Of a stretch of 64,000 bases of DNA, positions 35,413 through 48,200 are shown piece after piece. The stretch comes from Platanthera guangdongensis (lineage: Eukaryota > Streptophyta > Magnoliopsida > Asparagales > Orchidaceae), in the NCBI GenBank assembly GCA_039583875.1, contig CM077160.1:108577530-108641529 (forward strand). Reading direction: 5' to 3'. The position numbers and the translations under genes were made by a program. Below the pieces are notes generated by a model. The model was not told the origin of the DNA. It searched no databases and was given only the letters and a program-made list of their open reading frames with translations. Every line of letters begins with the position of its first letter. Position 1 is the stretch's first letter.

Positions 35413-35514
35413 AGGCCCCCTCACCAACCCCCTGGTCCATCGCCTTTACTGCATTCATACCTCCCTTTATTGCTCTTTTCTCTACCTACTCTCGCACCCC
35501 AACCTTTTACAGAC

Positions 35515-37600
35515 ATGAGCAAGACGCGACCGGATACTGACGGGCGTTCCAAGTGTGCTCGGCAATTTGTCGAGTACCTATTCTTTGAGGGAAATACCAA
35601 TGAGCGCGATCTCGTCAACTTCAGAACCGAATACGTGCCCCCGGGCTATGAGGCGCATCGGCCCGCAGAAGGCGAGACCATCAACACCTTTTACCTAGAT
35701 GAGCCTGTCTTTCCCATCTCGCACTTCGAGATGGGGTTGCTCCTTCCTCTCTGGCCGAAAATCCACCAGAACCTCAAATACTTCAGCATGGTGCCCGCGT
35801 AGCTGAACCCGAATGCGATCGACATGATGGTCGAATTAGCATGCTTCTTATATCGGTAGATGATTGAATTTAACCTCGCCGCCTTCCAAAAACTTTTCAC
35901 CTACCGCGCGATAACGACGGTGTTGCCTTCCTGATGGGCCCGCACATCAAGGAACTAGTGCAGCGAACAAAAAACACAACTGGGTTTCCAAGGTCGTCTT
36001 CATCAAGGGCGACCTGGGCAACATTCCCTTCTCCTCCTAGCAGAAGAGTGAGTAGGTGTACCGACCCCCAACGCTATTCGGCATTGACGCTGAGCTGCAC
36101 AAGTTCTTCTTGGGGAAGGACTTCGAGGTCGCCTTCCTTCGAAGGGGCCTCGACTCGCTCCTCCCGATTCTTCCCGGCGAAGGTATACTTTTTCCTTTAC
36201 TTTCTATGGGCTCGCCTATGATTATCACTTTTCTAACTCAAGTCATTTCCTGCATGGGAGTGATCCATTCCCGAGCATCTGCCTCATAAGGGCTCGGGTC
36301 TCCACCCAGAATCGCTCGCGTACGAGCAGGCAGCCGCGGCGGCTTGCCGAGGCGAGCTGGGGTCCGGTAGACCCTCCTCCAGCCGGAAACGACCTGGCCT
36401 CGAAGGGTCCAGCTCGCCTCACCGCCCCCCCCCCCCCCCCCTCCTCCAAAGAAGATGAAGGCCCTGGTCTCCAATAGGGGACAACAACAACAACAACAAA
36501 TCTACATAAGCTCGCCAGAGACCACACCCGAATGGTCGCCAGAGAGCTCGCTGAAGGGCTCGCTGAAGAATGACCTGGAGGATGGCGAGCCCTCCGCTCC
36601 ACCTGCTGCAGTGAAGACCGTGGCTAGCGAGCCGGGCCTGACGAAGAGCCGCCCCCTTTTAGGCTTTGGGGGAAAATAAAAAGACTCGGTCGGCGAGTCG
36701 ATGGTGCGATGGGATAAGCAGACCCATAGAGTTCCCATCTCATCACTCCATCCCTCCTGTTCGGGGGGTCAACCCATCTCCGAGCATGCCTATGCGTTGG
36801 GCTTCGGCCTGTATGGGCGCGAGGATGTCGAGGCCTACAGGGCCAGACTCTTTGGCAGCTCGGTCGTGAAGGTCTGCAGGCTCAGATGCGGGCCTTGTAG
36901 CTGCATCACATGGTGGTCTGCCACGGCTTTAGCCTCAACCACCAGTTGCTGAAGACAGAGCAGGAGCGCAACCTTGCCAAAGACAATGTCGCCGACCTGA
37001 TGAAGCGAATACAAGTCACTGAGAACCTTCTCGCAAAGACTGCTGGCGGGATGGTAAGTGGAGACTATCCCCTTCCTTTTTCACTTAGGGTTTTTCATGC
37101 ATGTTGATCTTACCTTGCACTTCTTCTCAGTATGCCGAAGCAGCGAGTGAGCTGCGAGCTCGCTCCGTCGAGCTGGAGACTCGCGCCACCAAGCTGGAGA
37201 AGGAGAATGCCAAGCTGAAGGAGGAGAACAAAGGACTCTGGAGCTAGCTGATCCTGCAACATATCTTTTTCCCCCAGTCCGGCAGCGAGCCGAGCATTCC
37301 TCCCAAATGACCCAAAGCCCACAGCGAGGCCGAGGTCGCTGACAGGCTGCGTATCAACTCCATCAGCACCGTTGACTACACCTTGCCGATGATGAAAGAT
37401 ATGGAGGTGTTGGTAGAGGGATGCGAGGAGATCACCTCGAGAGACCTCATGCCGAACTTGTTCCCGCCGGCCATCCCTCCAGCGAGAAGGAGGAGAGTTT
37501 AGAGTCGCTCTTCAAGGATGCCAAGGGCTACAAGGACGGCCACACATCTGGAGGAGAGGGCGAGAACTATCCATCAGGAGGGGAGGGCGAAAGCTGACTC
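35515..37600 (+). pseudogene. Antisense gene X2 in F: gypsy-type 'putative transposon' domain plus coiled coil, introns
   Basis: Starts at ATG 35515 (MSKTRPDTDGRSK). Residues about 60-150 (HFEMGLLLPLWPKIHQNLKYF, then LNPNAIDMMVELACFLYR) match the plant domain catalogued as putative gypsy-type transposon protein (Pfam Transposase_28 as I recall). Its role is unknown despite the name. Two in-frame stops lie at about 35802 and 35859, with frame changes near 35900-36060. An intron from GTATAC at 36183 has lost its acceptor (TGCAT at 36251-36255). A second, intact intron runs from GTAAGT at 37054 to CTCAG at 37130 (77 nt, phase 0) and joins two parts of one coiled coil (LLKTEQERNLAKDNVADLMK; then LETRATKLEKENAKLKEEN). 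The frame decays after 37245. AATGAAAAAG near 37694 may be a polyadenylation area. Confidence 0.6.
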
Positions 37601-38400
37601 GCATCCCGGGCTCATTTTTGTTGTAATTCTCCCCCCCCCCCATTTGTAACCTCGCCGAGGCGAGCTCCTCCATATTTGTAAAATAACTTGCTAATGAAAA
37701 AGTATGATTCGGCTCCAATTTATCTATCTTTTTTTGCTTTAAACTTACTTACTGCGATGTACTCGCCTGCGAGCTGCCCTCTTCAATAAAGCGACCTTGC
37801 CAGGGTAGAGTGTGTCGCTAGAATGTATCTGAGTTAGGATTTGCGCCTGTGATGAGATCTTGAGAGTTCGTCGGCCCTTAGACAATCTGGAGGAAGGATG
37901 CCCGCCACTCTAGGCTCGCGACGACCCTACTCGCCCGCGAGTTCTCCTTCCCTCTCGTCAACATCAAGCTGAAGTTGTTAGAATTTCCCAAGTAAATTTT
38001 TAGGAGAGTAGAAATGTACCACCGAGGACCGCCTCCTCTTGCCTTCCATAGTAGATGTCGAGACCCCAGCTCGCCATCCCTTTTACCCTGCCTTTAGATA
38101 TTTTTTCCACGGCAGTCAGGTTGGTCGCTTGCCGAGTTGGGCCCGTGAATGCCCAGCTCGCCCATGACGGCTCTTCTTTTTTAAGACTTGACAAAAAGGC
38201 CAAGAATCTTCCAAGTAAAACATTTGGCGGGGTGGAGTGTAACTGCTGATAGTATTCTAGGCTCGCTGACCTACCGAGGTCTCGGCTCGCCATTTCCGGC
38301 TCGTCTATGTATTGCCAGGCTCTACTCCTTGTTATCCCTGCAATCTTTGCCTCTAGTTCAAATTCCTGGGTATCCGATTTAGATATCGCCCCGTTCACCG
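37601..38400. other. Non-coding spacer of F between X2 and the tandem array
   Basis: No supported gene. It contains C-runs (about 37630-37641) and scattered GCTCGCC/GGCGAGC words. Confidence 0.4.
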
Positions 38401-38404
38401 AGAA

Positions 38405-39770
38405 TCCAGACTTTGTTAGATATGTGAGAGCCAGACGACGGATGTTGAGTATTAACCGGACTCAGTCCTCCGGGGTCATAATGATGTCACTCGAGGATTC
38501 CGTCCTTGCCAACTAGGTGGAAGCCTAGCAGCGGGAGCATCTCGATACCTAATCCCTGAGCGAGTAAACTCTCCATCACTTAACCTCCTGGCTCCACCAC
38601 CGGCCCAATTAGCTAGGTGAGAGCCTGACGGTGGGTGTTGAGCATCCACTGCACTTAGCCATCCAGGGCCATAACGACGTCACTCGAGGATCCCGGCCCT
38701 GCCAGCTAGGTGGAAGCCTGGAAGCGGAGCATCTCGGGACCTAACCCCAGAGCGAGAATACTTTCCATCACTTAACCTTCGGGCGCTACCACCGGCCCAA
38801 TCAGCAAGGTAAGAGTCTGACAGCAGGTGTTGAGCATCCACCAGACTTAGCCCTCCAAGGTCATAATGACATCACTCGAGGATCCCGGTCCTGCCAGCTG
38901 GGTGGAAGCCTGATAGTTGGAGCATCTCGGGACCTAACCCAGAAGCGAGAATACTTTTCATCAATCAACCTCCGGGCGCTACCACCGGCCTAATCAGCTA
39001 GGTGGAAGCCTGTCGGCGGGTGTTAAGCATCGACCGAACTCAGCCCTCCAGGGTCATAACGACGTCACTCGACAATCCCGGCCCTGCCAGCTGGGTAGAA
39101 GCCTGGCTGCGGGAGCATCTCGCAACCTAACCCTAGAGCGAGAATACTTTCCATCAATCAACCTCCGGGCGCTACCACCGTCCCAATCAGCTAGGTGGAA
39201 GCCTGACGGGGGTGTTGAGCATCCACCAGACTCAAACCTCTGGGGTCATAATGACGTCACTCAAGTATCCCGGCTCTGCCAGCTGGGTGGAAGCCTTGCA
39301 GCGAAAGCATCTCGGGACCTAACCCTAGAGAGAGAATTCTTTCTATCAATAAACCTCTGGGCGCTACCACTGGCCCAATCAGCTAGGTGTAAGCCTGACG
39401 GAGGGTGTTGAGCATCAACCAGACTCAGCCCTCCAGGGTCATAATGATGTCACTCATGGATCCCGGCCATGCCAGCTAGGTGGAAGCCTGGCAGCGGGAG
39501 CATCTCGGGACCTAACCCCAGAGCGAGAATACTTTCCATCAATCAACCTCTTGGTGCTACCATCAGCTCAATCAGCTAGGTGGAAGCCTGATGCCGGGTG
39601 TTGAGCATCAACCTGACTCAGCCCTCCAGGGTCATAACGATGTCACTCGAGGATCCCGGCCCTGTCAGCTAGGTGGAAGCCTGGCAGCGAGAGCATCTCT
39701 GGACCTAACCCCAGAGCGAGAATACTTTCCATCAAGGACCCCTGCCCTGCTAGCTAGGTGAGGGCCTAGA
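38405..39770. repeat. 193-bp tandem repeat array, seven copies, in the 3' region of F
   Basis: The anchor CACTCGAGGATCCCGG or close variants recurs at 38488, 38681, 38873, 39066, 39259, 39451 and 39644, i.e. every 192-193 bp. Each unit also has GCTAGGTGGAAGCCTG, GCATCTCGGGACCTAACCC, GCGAGAATACTTTCCATCA and GGTGTTGAGCATC. Copies differ by scattered substitutions. The array sits between F pol and its 3' LTR, where Tat-lineage elements are known to carry tandem repeats that can seed satellites. Confidence 0.93.
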
Positions 39771-39944
39771 AGCGGGAGCGTTTCAGCACTTAGCTTGGTA
39801 AAGACAACTTGCCACAAACTTGATCTGCAAAAGAGTTGGAGCATCAAGGATTTCATATTCATTAAAGAAGAGTACGTACATGCTTTTACGGATAGAATTG
39901 TTTTAAGTCATCACCACTTCATGTGTAACTGAGGGTCTCGCCCT

Positions 39945-42039
39945 CTACATTTCGGAGGCGATATCCCCCCTCCACCCCGACCTTAGAGCTTCCTGGACAA
40001 TATACGGGCTTTCCCAGTTAGGGTTGAGCTTACCCACTGCCTCTGATCTCCCTGCCACATCCACCTTATTCAGTACCAAGTCCCCTTCTGTGAACTGTTT
40101 GACCCTGATGTGCTTGTCAAAGTACCTAGTCATTCTTCGTTTTACCTCTTCTTGTCGGATGGTGGAGAGATCACGCAGCTCCTCCACCATGTCAAGGGAG
40201 AGTCGTGGCTCCTCCTCGTTTTCAGCTTGTCATTCTTCCCTGCATGCCTCTGTCTCGACCACCCGAGGCGTTCGGACCTTGAACTCTATCGGAAGCACCA
40301 TCATGCATCCATGGGAGAGCTTGAAGGGGGTCTCCCTCTTGGCTGTGTTGGGAGTGGTTCTCAGGGCCTAGAGAATCGAAGGAAGCTTCTCCACCCTGCT
40401 ACCCTTCAAATTCTCCACTTTCTTCTTGAGAAAGTTGACGATGATTTTGTTTTCCGCCTCCACCTGCCCGTTGCTCTTGAGATGGTGGACTGAGGCAAAC
40501 CTGAGGTCAATCCCAAGCTGCCCATAGAAATTGATGAAATTGATACTGGCGAATTGAGGCCCATTATCCGTGACAATGGCCTGGGGCAGGCCGTGCCGGC
40601 AGATGATCTCCCCCCAAATGAAGTTCCTGATTACCTGGGAGGCCACCATGGCCAGCGCCTTCACCTCCAACCACTTAGAGAAATAGTGTACTATAACAAG
40701 CAGAAACCTCCTCTGCCCGTTGGCCTGGGGGAAAGGTCCTACCAAATCCATTCCCGAAATGGCAAAGGGTCAGGGGGCTATGATACTCATGAGCCGCTGA
40801 GCTGGTTGAAGTTGGAGGAGGCAAACAGTTGACATTTATGGAATTTCCTTGTGAACTTCGCAGCGTCCTGACTTAGGGTCGGGCAGAAGTACCCCTGTCG
40901 GACTATTCTTCCTTCCAAAGTTCTGCTCCTAGAGTGGCTTCCACACTCCCCTGAATGGACCTCTTCCAAGATCCTCTAAACCTCCCTCTCGGCCACACAA
41001 CGTGCCACCATCCTTGAGAGAGTATTCCTATAAAACTTTTTGTCACGCATGAGGTAATATACCAATTGTGCTTGAACTTCTTCTTATTCATCCCTTCCGG
41101 GATCTCCCATGTGGATAAGAATGTTGTGAATGGATCCATCCATGAGGGGTGTTGGTCCACCTCCATTAGCTCCCCCTCTTGGATGGACGGGCGGAATAGG
41201 TCAGTGATTGTTCCCCCACCCGGGTACCATGCTTGACTAGCTGATCAACCTACTCATTCTCCTCCCGGGGCACATGTCGGTTGGAGAAGGTCTGGAACAT
41301 ACCGATGACCCCATTCACCTTTGCCAAGTATAACTGGAGGGTAGGTTCCCTTACTTCAAACCTCCCATTGACCAGAGAAGCAACCACCATGGAGTTAGTG
41401 AGGACCTCCATATCATGCACCCCCAGCTCCCTGGCTAGGCGCAATCCTGCTATCATGGTTTCGTACTCGGCCTGGTTGTTAGAGATGGGAAAGTTCACCA
41501 CCACCGTCTGCTCGATCCTCGTTTCCTGAGGGCTCTTCAAGATCACACCCACCCCCAAGGAATGTCTTCCCGACGCGCCATCTACCATCACCTTCCAAGG
41601 AACCAGGCGAGTGAGTTCTGCCTCCGCCGCATTGACCACATAATCAGCCAGAAAGTCGGTCATTGTCTAGGACTTGATCGAGAGACGGGGGACGAAAGAG
41701 ATATCGAACTACCTCAGCTCTACCGACCACTTCGCCAACCTCCCCGAGTGCTCCACCCCCTCGAAGATGTTGCAGATAGGGTATTCAGTCACCACCTAGA
41801 TTGAGTGTGCTTGGAAGTAAGGTCGAAGCCTCCGAGCCGAGATGACCATAGCAAAGGCCAGCTTCTCCAAGATGGGATAACGGACCTCTTCCTTTCTCAG
41901 GAATCGGCTTACATAGTATATGGGCAGCTGCTTCTTCCCCTCTTCTCGAACCAAGACAGAGCTCAAGGCCTCTACTTCGACCCCGAGATGTAAAGATAGG
42001 TCTTCCCCTCCTTCGACCCTTGGAGCAGGGGGGCCTGAG
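39945..42039 (-). pseudogene. pol of Tat element F: RNase H, second RNase H, integrase
   Basis: From right: the end of the RT-associated RNase H (YYVSRFLRKEEVRYPILEKLAFAMVISARRLRPYFQAHSI, about 41960-41810); two stops; the second, archaeal-type RNase H (41663-41250; VDGASG, NNQAEYETMIAGLRLA, HVPREENE); a degraded zinc region (41166-40787); the integrase core (40751-40368) with D (MDLVGP), D (VTDNGPQF) and E (NGQVEAENK) present; and the C-terminal GDLVLNKV...WESPYIV segment (40190-39945). Frames change around 41250-40770. The 5' part was cut off by insertion of E. Confidence 0.88.
42035..42039. other. Probable left target-site duplication of element E (CTGAG)
   Basis: Five bases before the LTR start TGTCACAACC; the partner is outside the window, so it cannot be confirmed. 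Confidence 0.4.
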
Positions 42040-45000
42040 TGTCACAACCCGCATTTTATCAACATCTAAGTTATATCAGAGAAAGAGAAAATACGTGTCG
42101 TGATGTCATGCCGTGTAGGGGATAACTGCAGGTGCTCAGGCAAAACTCCAAACTCTACAGTTTATATGAAATCCATAAGTTATTAAGCAAAAACTAGTTT
42201 AAGTTTAGATGGTTGTATCCCTCGGCACAGTGGATCAACTAGTCCACTAGAAAACTATAGTTATAAGCTACGGAAAATACTTTGATTATGTTGATTAACA
42301 CCCTACATGAGTATAAACATTCCCAAAGGACAACTCATGGTATGCAAGACTCTAGGTTTAGTATAAGTATGAAAATATTCTTTACGTTAACTAGAAGATA
42401 GTGACTTTTGTTTTAGAAAGATGGCATGTATGAAATACTAGTAGTGATGCTTTTTATAAGTTAAAATATCTAACATGCAACCTATCATAAAACATTCTCA
42501 TAGAACAATTAAAACAACCACAGAATAGGTAAACTAGCAGGTTAGCCAAGTAATTAGCATTTCCAAAAGAAAACCACTCGTGGGCGTCAACAACCTGACA
42601 TGAACCCACTGGTGAGTATGTATGTCTGTACTATCAAGAAAGCTACAAAAGACTACCTCACTACTGTGAGGAAAACTTCTGAAAATCAGCAGTCCACTAG
42701 CAAACTTCCAAAGCTAGCCGCTCACCCGGCTACTGCCCTGAACCTGAGGTATTCCAAAGACAGAACACCTCAGCAAATAGTACAAGTGGCAACAAACTTG
42801 TCAGTAAACAAAAGGGGTAGTAAGATTACCAACCCAACCCAGAATAGCTATCAAAACACAGCAAACTAACTAGAAGCCAATAAAGAAAGAGTAAACTTAT
42901 AATATTCAAAGGTAAACAAATTTGCACCAAGTGCGAACAGAGTCATGCTCCGAGAACATCTGCGAGAGTAGGCAGATACAGCGTAAGCTTAACCATAAGA
43001 AGAAGAAAATGAGACTAAACTCTCACCAACATGTGAATCATTAACACTGGTAAAACAATCGGGTCTGAGTCGGCACCAAACTGTCCAAACCGAATTAACA
43101 GACCCAAACATCTCAAAACGGCACTGCGGTGGTGGCCACCTGGTCCAACACAACCCAACAGTCCAAAAACAGACCAAAACATACCCAGGTGCAATGATTC
43201 ATGAAAACAAGCCAACCAAACCCAACCTTATATCCAAACACCTATAGAACTCAAACTAGACGGATTCAACCGAAACACGATGATTCTAACTTAACAAAAC
43301 TATGCTACTAGAGGAAATACGTCAAACTGGAGAAATTTCCCAAGTTTACGGGAAAGGCGTCGAGTACACTCGACGCCGCGTCGTGTGCAGTCAACGCACT
43401 CAACGCCGACCAGACTACTCAGCAAAACTAGCTTCACTCAACGCCACGTTGAGTGTATAACACTCACTACGCTTTCACACAGGCAGAATTTTATAGGATG
43501 GCGTTGAGTGTATTCAGCTAAACTCAACGCCGCGTTGAGTGCACTCAACTCACTCCACGCTTTTTAACTTAAGACAGAATTTTCACTGGATGGCGTTGAG
43601 TGTATTCAGCTCACTCAACGTCGCGTTGAGTGCACTCAACGCACTCAACGCTTTTAACCTAGATTCCAAGATTTTCCTGATGGCGTCGAGTGTATTCAGC
43701 ATACTCAACGCCGCATTGAGTGTATGCAGCACACTCAACGCCTTTTGACTTATCATCAAATTATGATGGCGTTGAGTGTATGCATCACACTCAACGCCGC
43801 GTTGAGTGCATTCAATACACTCAACGCTTTTACACTTAGCATCGCAGACCTCTCAGCAAGGTGTTGAGTGCATTCAACACACTCAATGCCGCGTTGAGTG
43901 CACTCAACACACTCAGCACTTTTGGACTTGGGCTTGAAACTGGATTCAGTGCTAAGGTTACACTCAACGTCTATGGGCTATACTCAATGCCTAGGGCTAC
44001 ACTCAATGAATCTGCTCCGTTCGACGAACTCCGTTTGACGAATTAGCTCCGCCTGACGAACTCCGTTCGACGAATTAGCTCAGTTCGACGAACTCCGTTC
44101 GACGAATGTTGTTCAACGAACTGTCATTTATTCGTCGAACTCCGTTCGACAAATTTTCTTCTATTCATCGAACTCCATTTGATGAATTAGCTTCTATTTG
44201 ACGAACTCTGACAACTCCAAACCGACAACTATACAATGAAACTAATGCAATGAAACATATGTTTGTTGAACTTGGCCGAAAAATGATACCATAAAGCTGA
44301 TCGGTAAAGGTCGGATCTAACCCTACTCCAAAAACTACAAAGGGAAGAACAATACGAAAAATATAGAAGGAAAAGACAAGCTTGGTAATGGGAAGAAGAC
44401 ACCACTTGCCTCAAATCGCCGAATCCAGCCACGTAAACGCTCCTCCTCAAGGATCTGGTCGCAATAACACCTAAGCAATACTTCCTGAAACTTTTCAGGA
44501 CGAAAAAGGGTCAAAACCGCAACCTAAACTTTAAAAATCTACGAAACGGGAAAAACTTATGGTTGAAACGTAGATCTAGGTGAGAGTTATCCGGATCGAC
44601 TCTCTGATGAAAATTTCGAACATCAAAGCTCCTCCAATCGATGGTCAAGGGAACTACAAGGACGCCTCTTTCTTACGCAAACAGGCCGACGGTTTTCAAG
44701 AAGAAGATGATGAATAGGGTTTATCTATTTACAAGGCTATTTATACTTAGACATATAAATATTATAATAATATTTTCTTATTAAATAGTGGTCCAAACGA
44801 CCCAAAATTCGCGCCAACACGGATTTCTACAAAAAATCACAGCGTAGCTAAATACTGATGCTACAAACTCAATGGCGCAGTCAAAATTAAGATTAGACGA
44901 ACTAAACTCAGGCAAACACCTCCCGAAGCCAAAAGACAAGCATTCCTAAAGAGGCTCCACCGAGTCACCAAAACAGACCCGGCTCGTTAGGGAATCTTGC

Positions 45001-45156
45001 AAACAGGCTAAACTCAGCCACACACAGAGAAACCTAAGAGCTAAAATCATGCTCTAACAACGACATATGCCGAAAATGCGCCAACTTAACGCCCTGACGT
45101 CATAATCATGCCAGATAATGAATAAAACTGAATATCAAAAAAATAGGGGCGTTACA
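42040..45156 (-). repeat. 3' LTR of element E (3117 bp)
   Basis: TGTCACAACCC...GGGGCGTTACA, matching 50623-52286 over the shared part with only a few substitutions per 100 bp. TATAAATA on the minus strand is at 44738-44745. The array of inverted words (43355-44200) lies downstream of it in the sense of transcription, so here it would be in the transcribed leader. Confidence 0.95.
43355..44215. repeat. CACTCAACG/CGTTGAGTG and TTCGTCGA/TTCGACGAA array in LTR E
   Basis: From 43355 to 43995, GCGTTGAGTG and CACTCAACGC alternate as inverted pairs around a CCG spacer, more than fifteen half-sites. From 44018 to 44210 the word changes to TTCGACGAACTCCGTTCGACGAA-type inverted pairs. The second word is nearly the one used by copia element A. 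The copy in the other LTR (51940-52286) is cut by D. Confidence 0.8.
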
Positions 45157-45170
45157 GCCACTCCCCTTAC
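45157..45170 (-). promoter_or_regulatory. Polypurine tract of element E
   Basis: Minus strand GTAAGGGGAGTGGC directly before the LTR start TGTAACGCC. Confidence 0.8.
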
Positions 45171-45266
45171 AAGAAAGTTTCGTCCTGAAACTTTACGCAC
45201 AAAACCTCTATTATAAAAGTAAAAAGAAATAACCAAGGGTTATTGAAAAGATTACATATCAATCAA

Positions 45267-48200
45267 CTAGGAGAACAGATGAGGATGAGCCTAATTCATA
45301 GCTGACTACAACTCCCAAGTGGTGCTTTCAACGTCTTGGTTTCACCGCAAAACTTTAACCATTGGTATGGTTTTCCTCCGCAACACTCGATCTTGAGTAT
45401 CCAGAATGCGGACAGGCATCTCAACATAGGAAAGATTAGGCTCCAACTGGGGCACAGCATCAAGAATCTGTCGGTCGCTGAGCACAAATTTCCGCAACTA
45501 CCTCACGTGAAACACGTCATGCACACCAGGAAAATTTGCGAGCAAATCCAGCCTATAAGCTGATACACCAATACGCTCAACAACCTTAAAAGGTCCCACA
45601 TACCTCGGGTCCAACTTATGATCCTTTCCAAATCTCTTAATGCTAGACATTGGGGAAACCTTCAGAAAAATTAGGTCTCCAACCGCAAACTCCAAATCAG
45701 TCCTCCGACGATTAGCGTTCTTCTCATAATGCTCCTGAGCTATACGAATCTTTTCTCTGATATGCTTCATAGAAATATCCATTTCTTCTAACTCTTCAGG
45801 ACCCAGCAACGGTCTCTCACCAACCTCGGCCCAAAATAAGGAGTTCTGCATCGCCTCCCATACAAGGCCTCAAACGGAGCCATCTGCAAAATTTCTTGAT
45901 ATATATTATTATAAGCAAACTCCATCAATCTGAATCGCTCATCCCACACTCCTACGTGGTACAAAATATAACATCTGATCATATCCTCCATGATCTGATT
46001 TACTCTCCTCGTTTGTCCATTAGTCTGCCGCTGATAAGCGGTGGAATACCTCAGATCAGTACCCAACCCTTCTTGTAAGCTTTTCCAAAAGTGAGACGTA
46101 AAGCTGGAGTCTCGATCCGATACAATGCTAACTGGTACTCCATGCAATCTGATGACCTCATCTAAATATAATTCGTCTATATTTTTCATGAAGTAGACAA
46201 TCTTAAACGGCACGGAGTGAGCACACTTCGTCAGTAGATCTACTATCACCCAAACAGAATCGTGACCGCGGGGAGATCTCGGTAAACCCGCAATGAAGTC
46301 CATCGAAATACTCTCTCATTTCTAGCATGGAATATCCAAAAGCGTCAACTTTCCACCATGACTTTTATGATCGGCCTTAACACTCTTGTATGTAAAACGT
46401 TCAGACATAAACCTGGCTATATCACCCTTCATTCCAAACCACCAGACAATCTGCTTTAAGTCTTGATACATCTTTGTAGAACCTGGTAGTAGGCAACACT
46501 AGAACTGTGTGCCTCACTGCACAACTTAAATCGAATGTCCTCAATAGCAGGGATACAAAATATGTCGTGGTACTTCAAAGTACCCGCGTCATCAATGGAA
46601 AAGTCTGGTAACTCTCCCTTCCCAGTTCTTAAATAAAGGTGCAACAAATCTGAATCATTCTTCTGATGTAGCCTAGTAAGTGTAATCCAAGATTGATCTG
46701 CTACAACCAAACTGCTCGACGAGTCACAACTTCCAACAGATATATCCATCAAGAGAAATTCTTCTACCAGCGAATCCATGAAAAGATTAAAAATCTTAGT
46801 TGTCTTTCTACTCAAGGCATCAGCTACAACATTAGCTTTGCTTGGATGATATTGAATCTTAACATCATAATCAGCAACATACTCTAACCATCTCCGCTGG
46901 CGCAGATTCAACTCCCTTTGAGTGAAAACATATTTTAAACTGTTATGATCTGTGTAAATCCTGCATAATGCATCATACAGCAAGTGTCTCCGCAACGTCA
47001 AGGCATAAATTACAGCTGCAAACTATAGATCATGCATAGGGTAATTCCTTTCATGAATCGTTAACTGTCTAGATCCATACGTAATTACCTTTCCATCTTG
47101 CATCAGCACACAACCAAGTCCAATGTGCGATACATCCATATATACGACATATTCTATTCCTTTCGTAGGTAAGTTCAACACCGGAGCAGTGCACAGTCTC
47201 CTCTTCAATTCCAGAAAAGCTTCCTCGCACTTATCGCTCCAGACAAAAGCTGGATTCTTCTGCATCAGTTTAGTCAGTGGCGCAGACAACGTAGAGAAAC
47301 CTTATACAAACCTTCTATAATAGCCAGCCAACCCTAGGAATCTCCTTATCTCCTTGGGTGTGGTGGGCCTATTCCAATCCATAACAGCAACTATCTTCTC
47401 AGGGTCAACAGAAATTCCATCTTTATTTACCACATGATCTAAGAAATAAACCTGAGGAAACCAAAACTCACACTTGCTCAGCTTGGCAAATAATTTATGC
47501 TCTCTCAAAGCAGACAAAACTAAACTCAAATGTTGGACAAGCTCCACAGCATTGCGGGAATACACCAAAACGTCATCTATGAACACGACCACAAAATGGT
47601 CCAGGAAAACCTTGAAGACTCGGTTCATCATATCCATAAAGGCAGAAGTTGCATTAATCAAACCAAAATACATCACCAAGAACTCAAAATGTCTGTGCCG
47701 GGAACGGAATGCAGCCCGCAGAATATCTGATTCACAGATCCTCAACTTATGGTAGCCTGAGCGAAGGTCAATCTATGAAAACACAGAACTACCACGCAAC
47801 TGATCAAACAAATCATCTATTCTCAATAAAGGATATCTATTCTTGATGGTGACCTTGTTCAATTCTCTATAATCAATGCAAAGCCTCATTGATCCATCCT
47901 TTTTCTTCACAAACAGCATGGGGGCTCCCCAAGGTGAGGAACTCGGCCTAATAAATCCGCTTTGCAACAAATCATCCAACTCGGTACGCAACTCCTCCAT
48001 CTCACGAGGGGCCATACGGTACGGAGCCTTAGTAATAGGACGGGTACCCGACTCCAAATCTATAACGAACTCCATGTCTCTCTCAGATGGAAGACTAGGA
48101 AGATTGTTAGAAAATATATCGGGAAAATCGGGCACAACAGCAATCTCCTCCACATGCAGCAAACTACTATTGGTCGCCAACACTGAAACCAAACAAGCAA

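Larger units (their letters stand above)
33135..42039 (-). mobile_element. Tat-lineage gypsy retrotransposon F, 3' part
   Basis: Minus-strand gypsy element recognised by its pol (41900-39945). A standard RNase H is followed by a second RNase H domain (MTDFLADY...VDGASG...NNQAEYETMIAGLRLA) and then integrase, which is diagnostic for Tat/Ogre-type elements. Downstream of pol come a 193-bp tandem array and two plus-strand genes, both known habits of this lineage. The 3' LTR should lie at the far left, but its limits cannot be fixed from one copy. The pol 5' half lies beyond insertion E, outside the window. Confidence 0.8.

Noticed and set aside
42600..42869. Open frame in LTR E repeated at 51195-51425 as a conserved small protein
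   Set aside because: It is conserved only because it is in both LTR copies; there is no recognisable domain and the second copy has an earlier stop.
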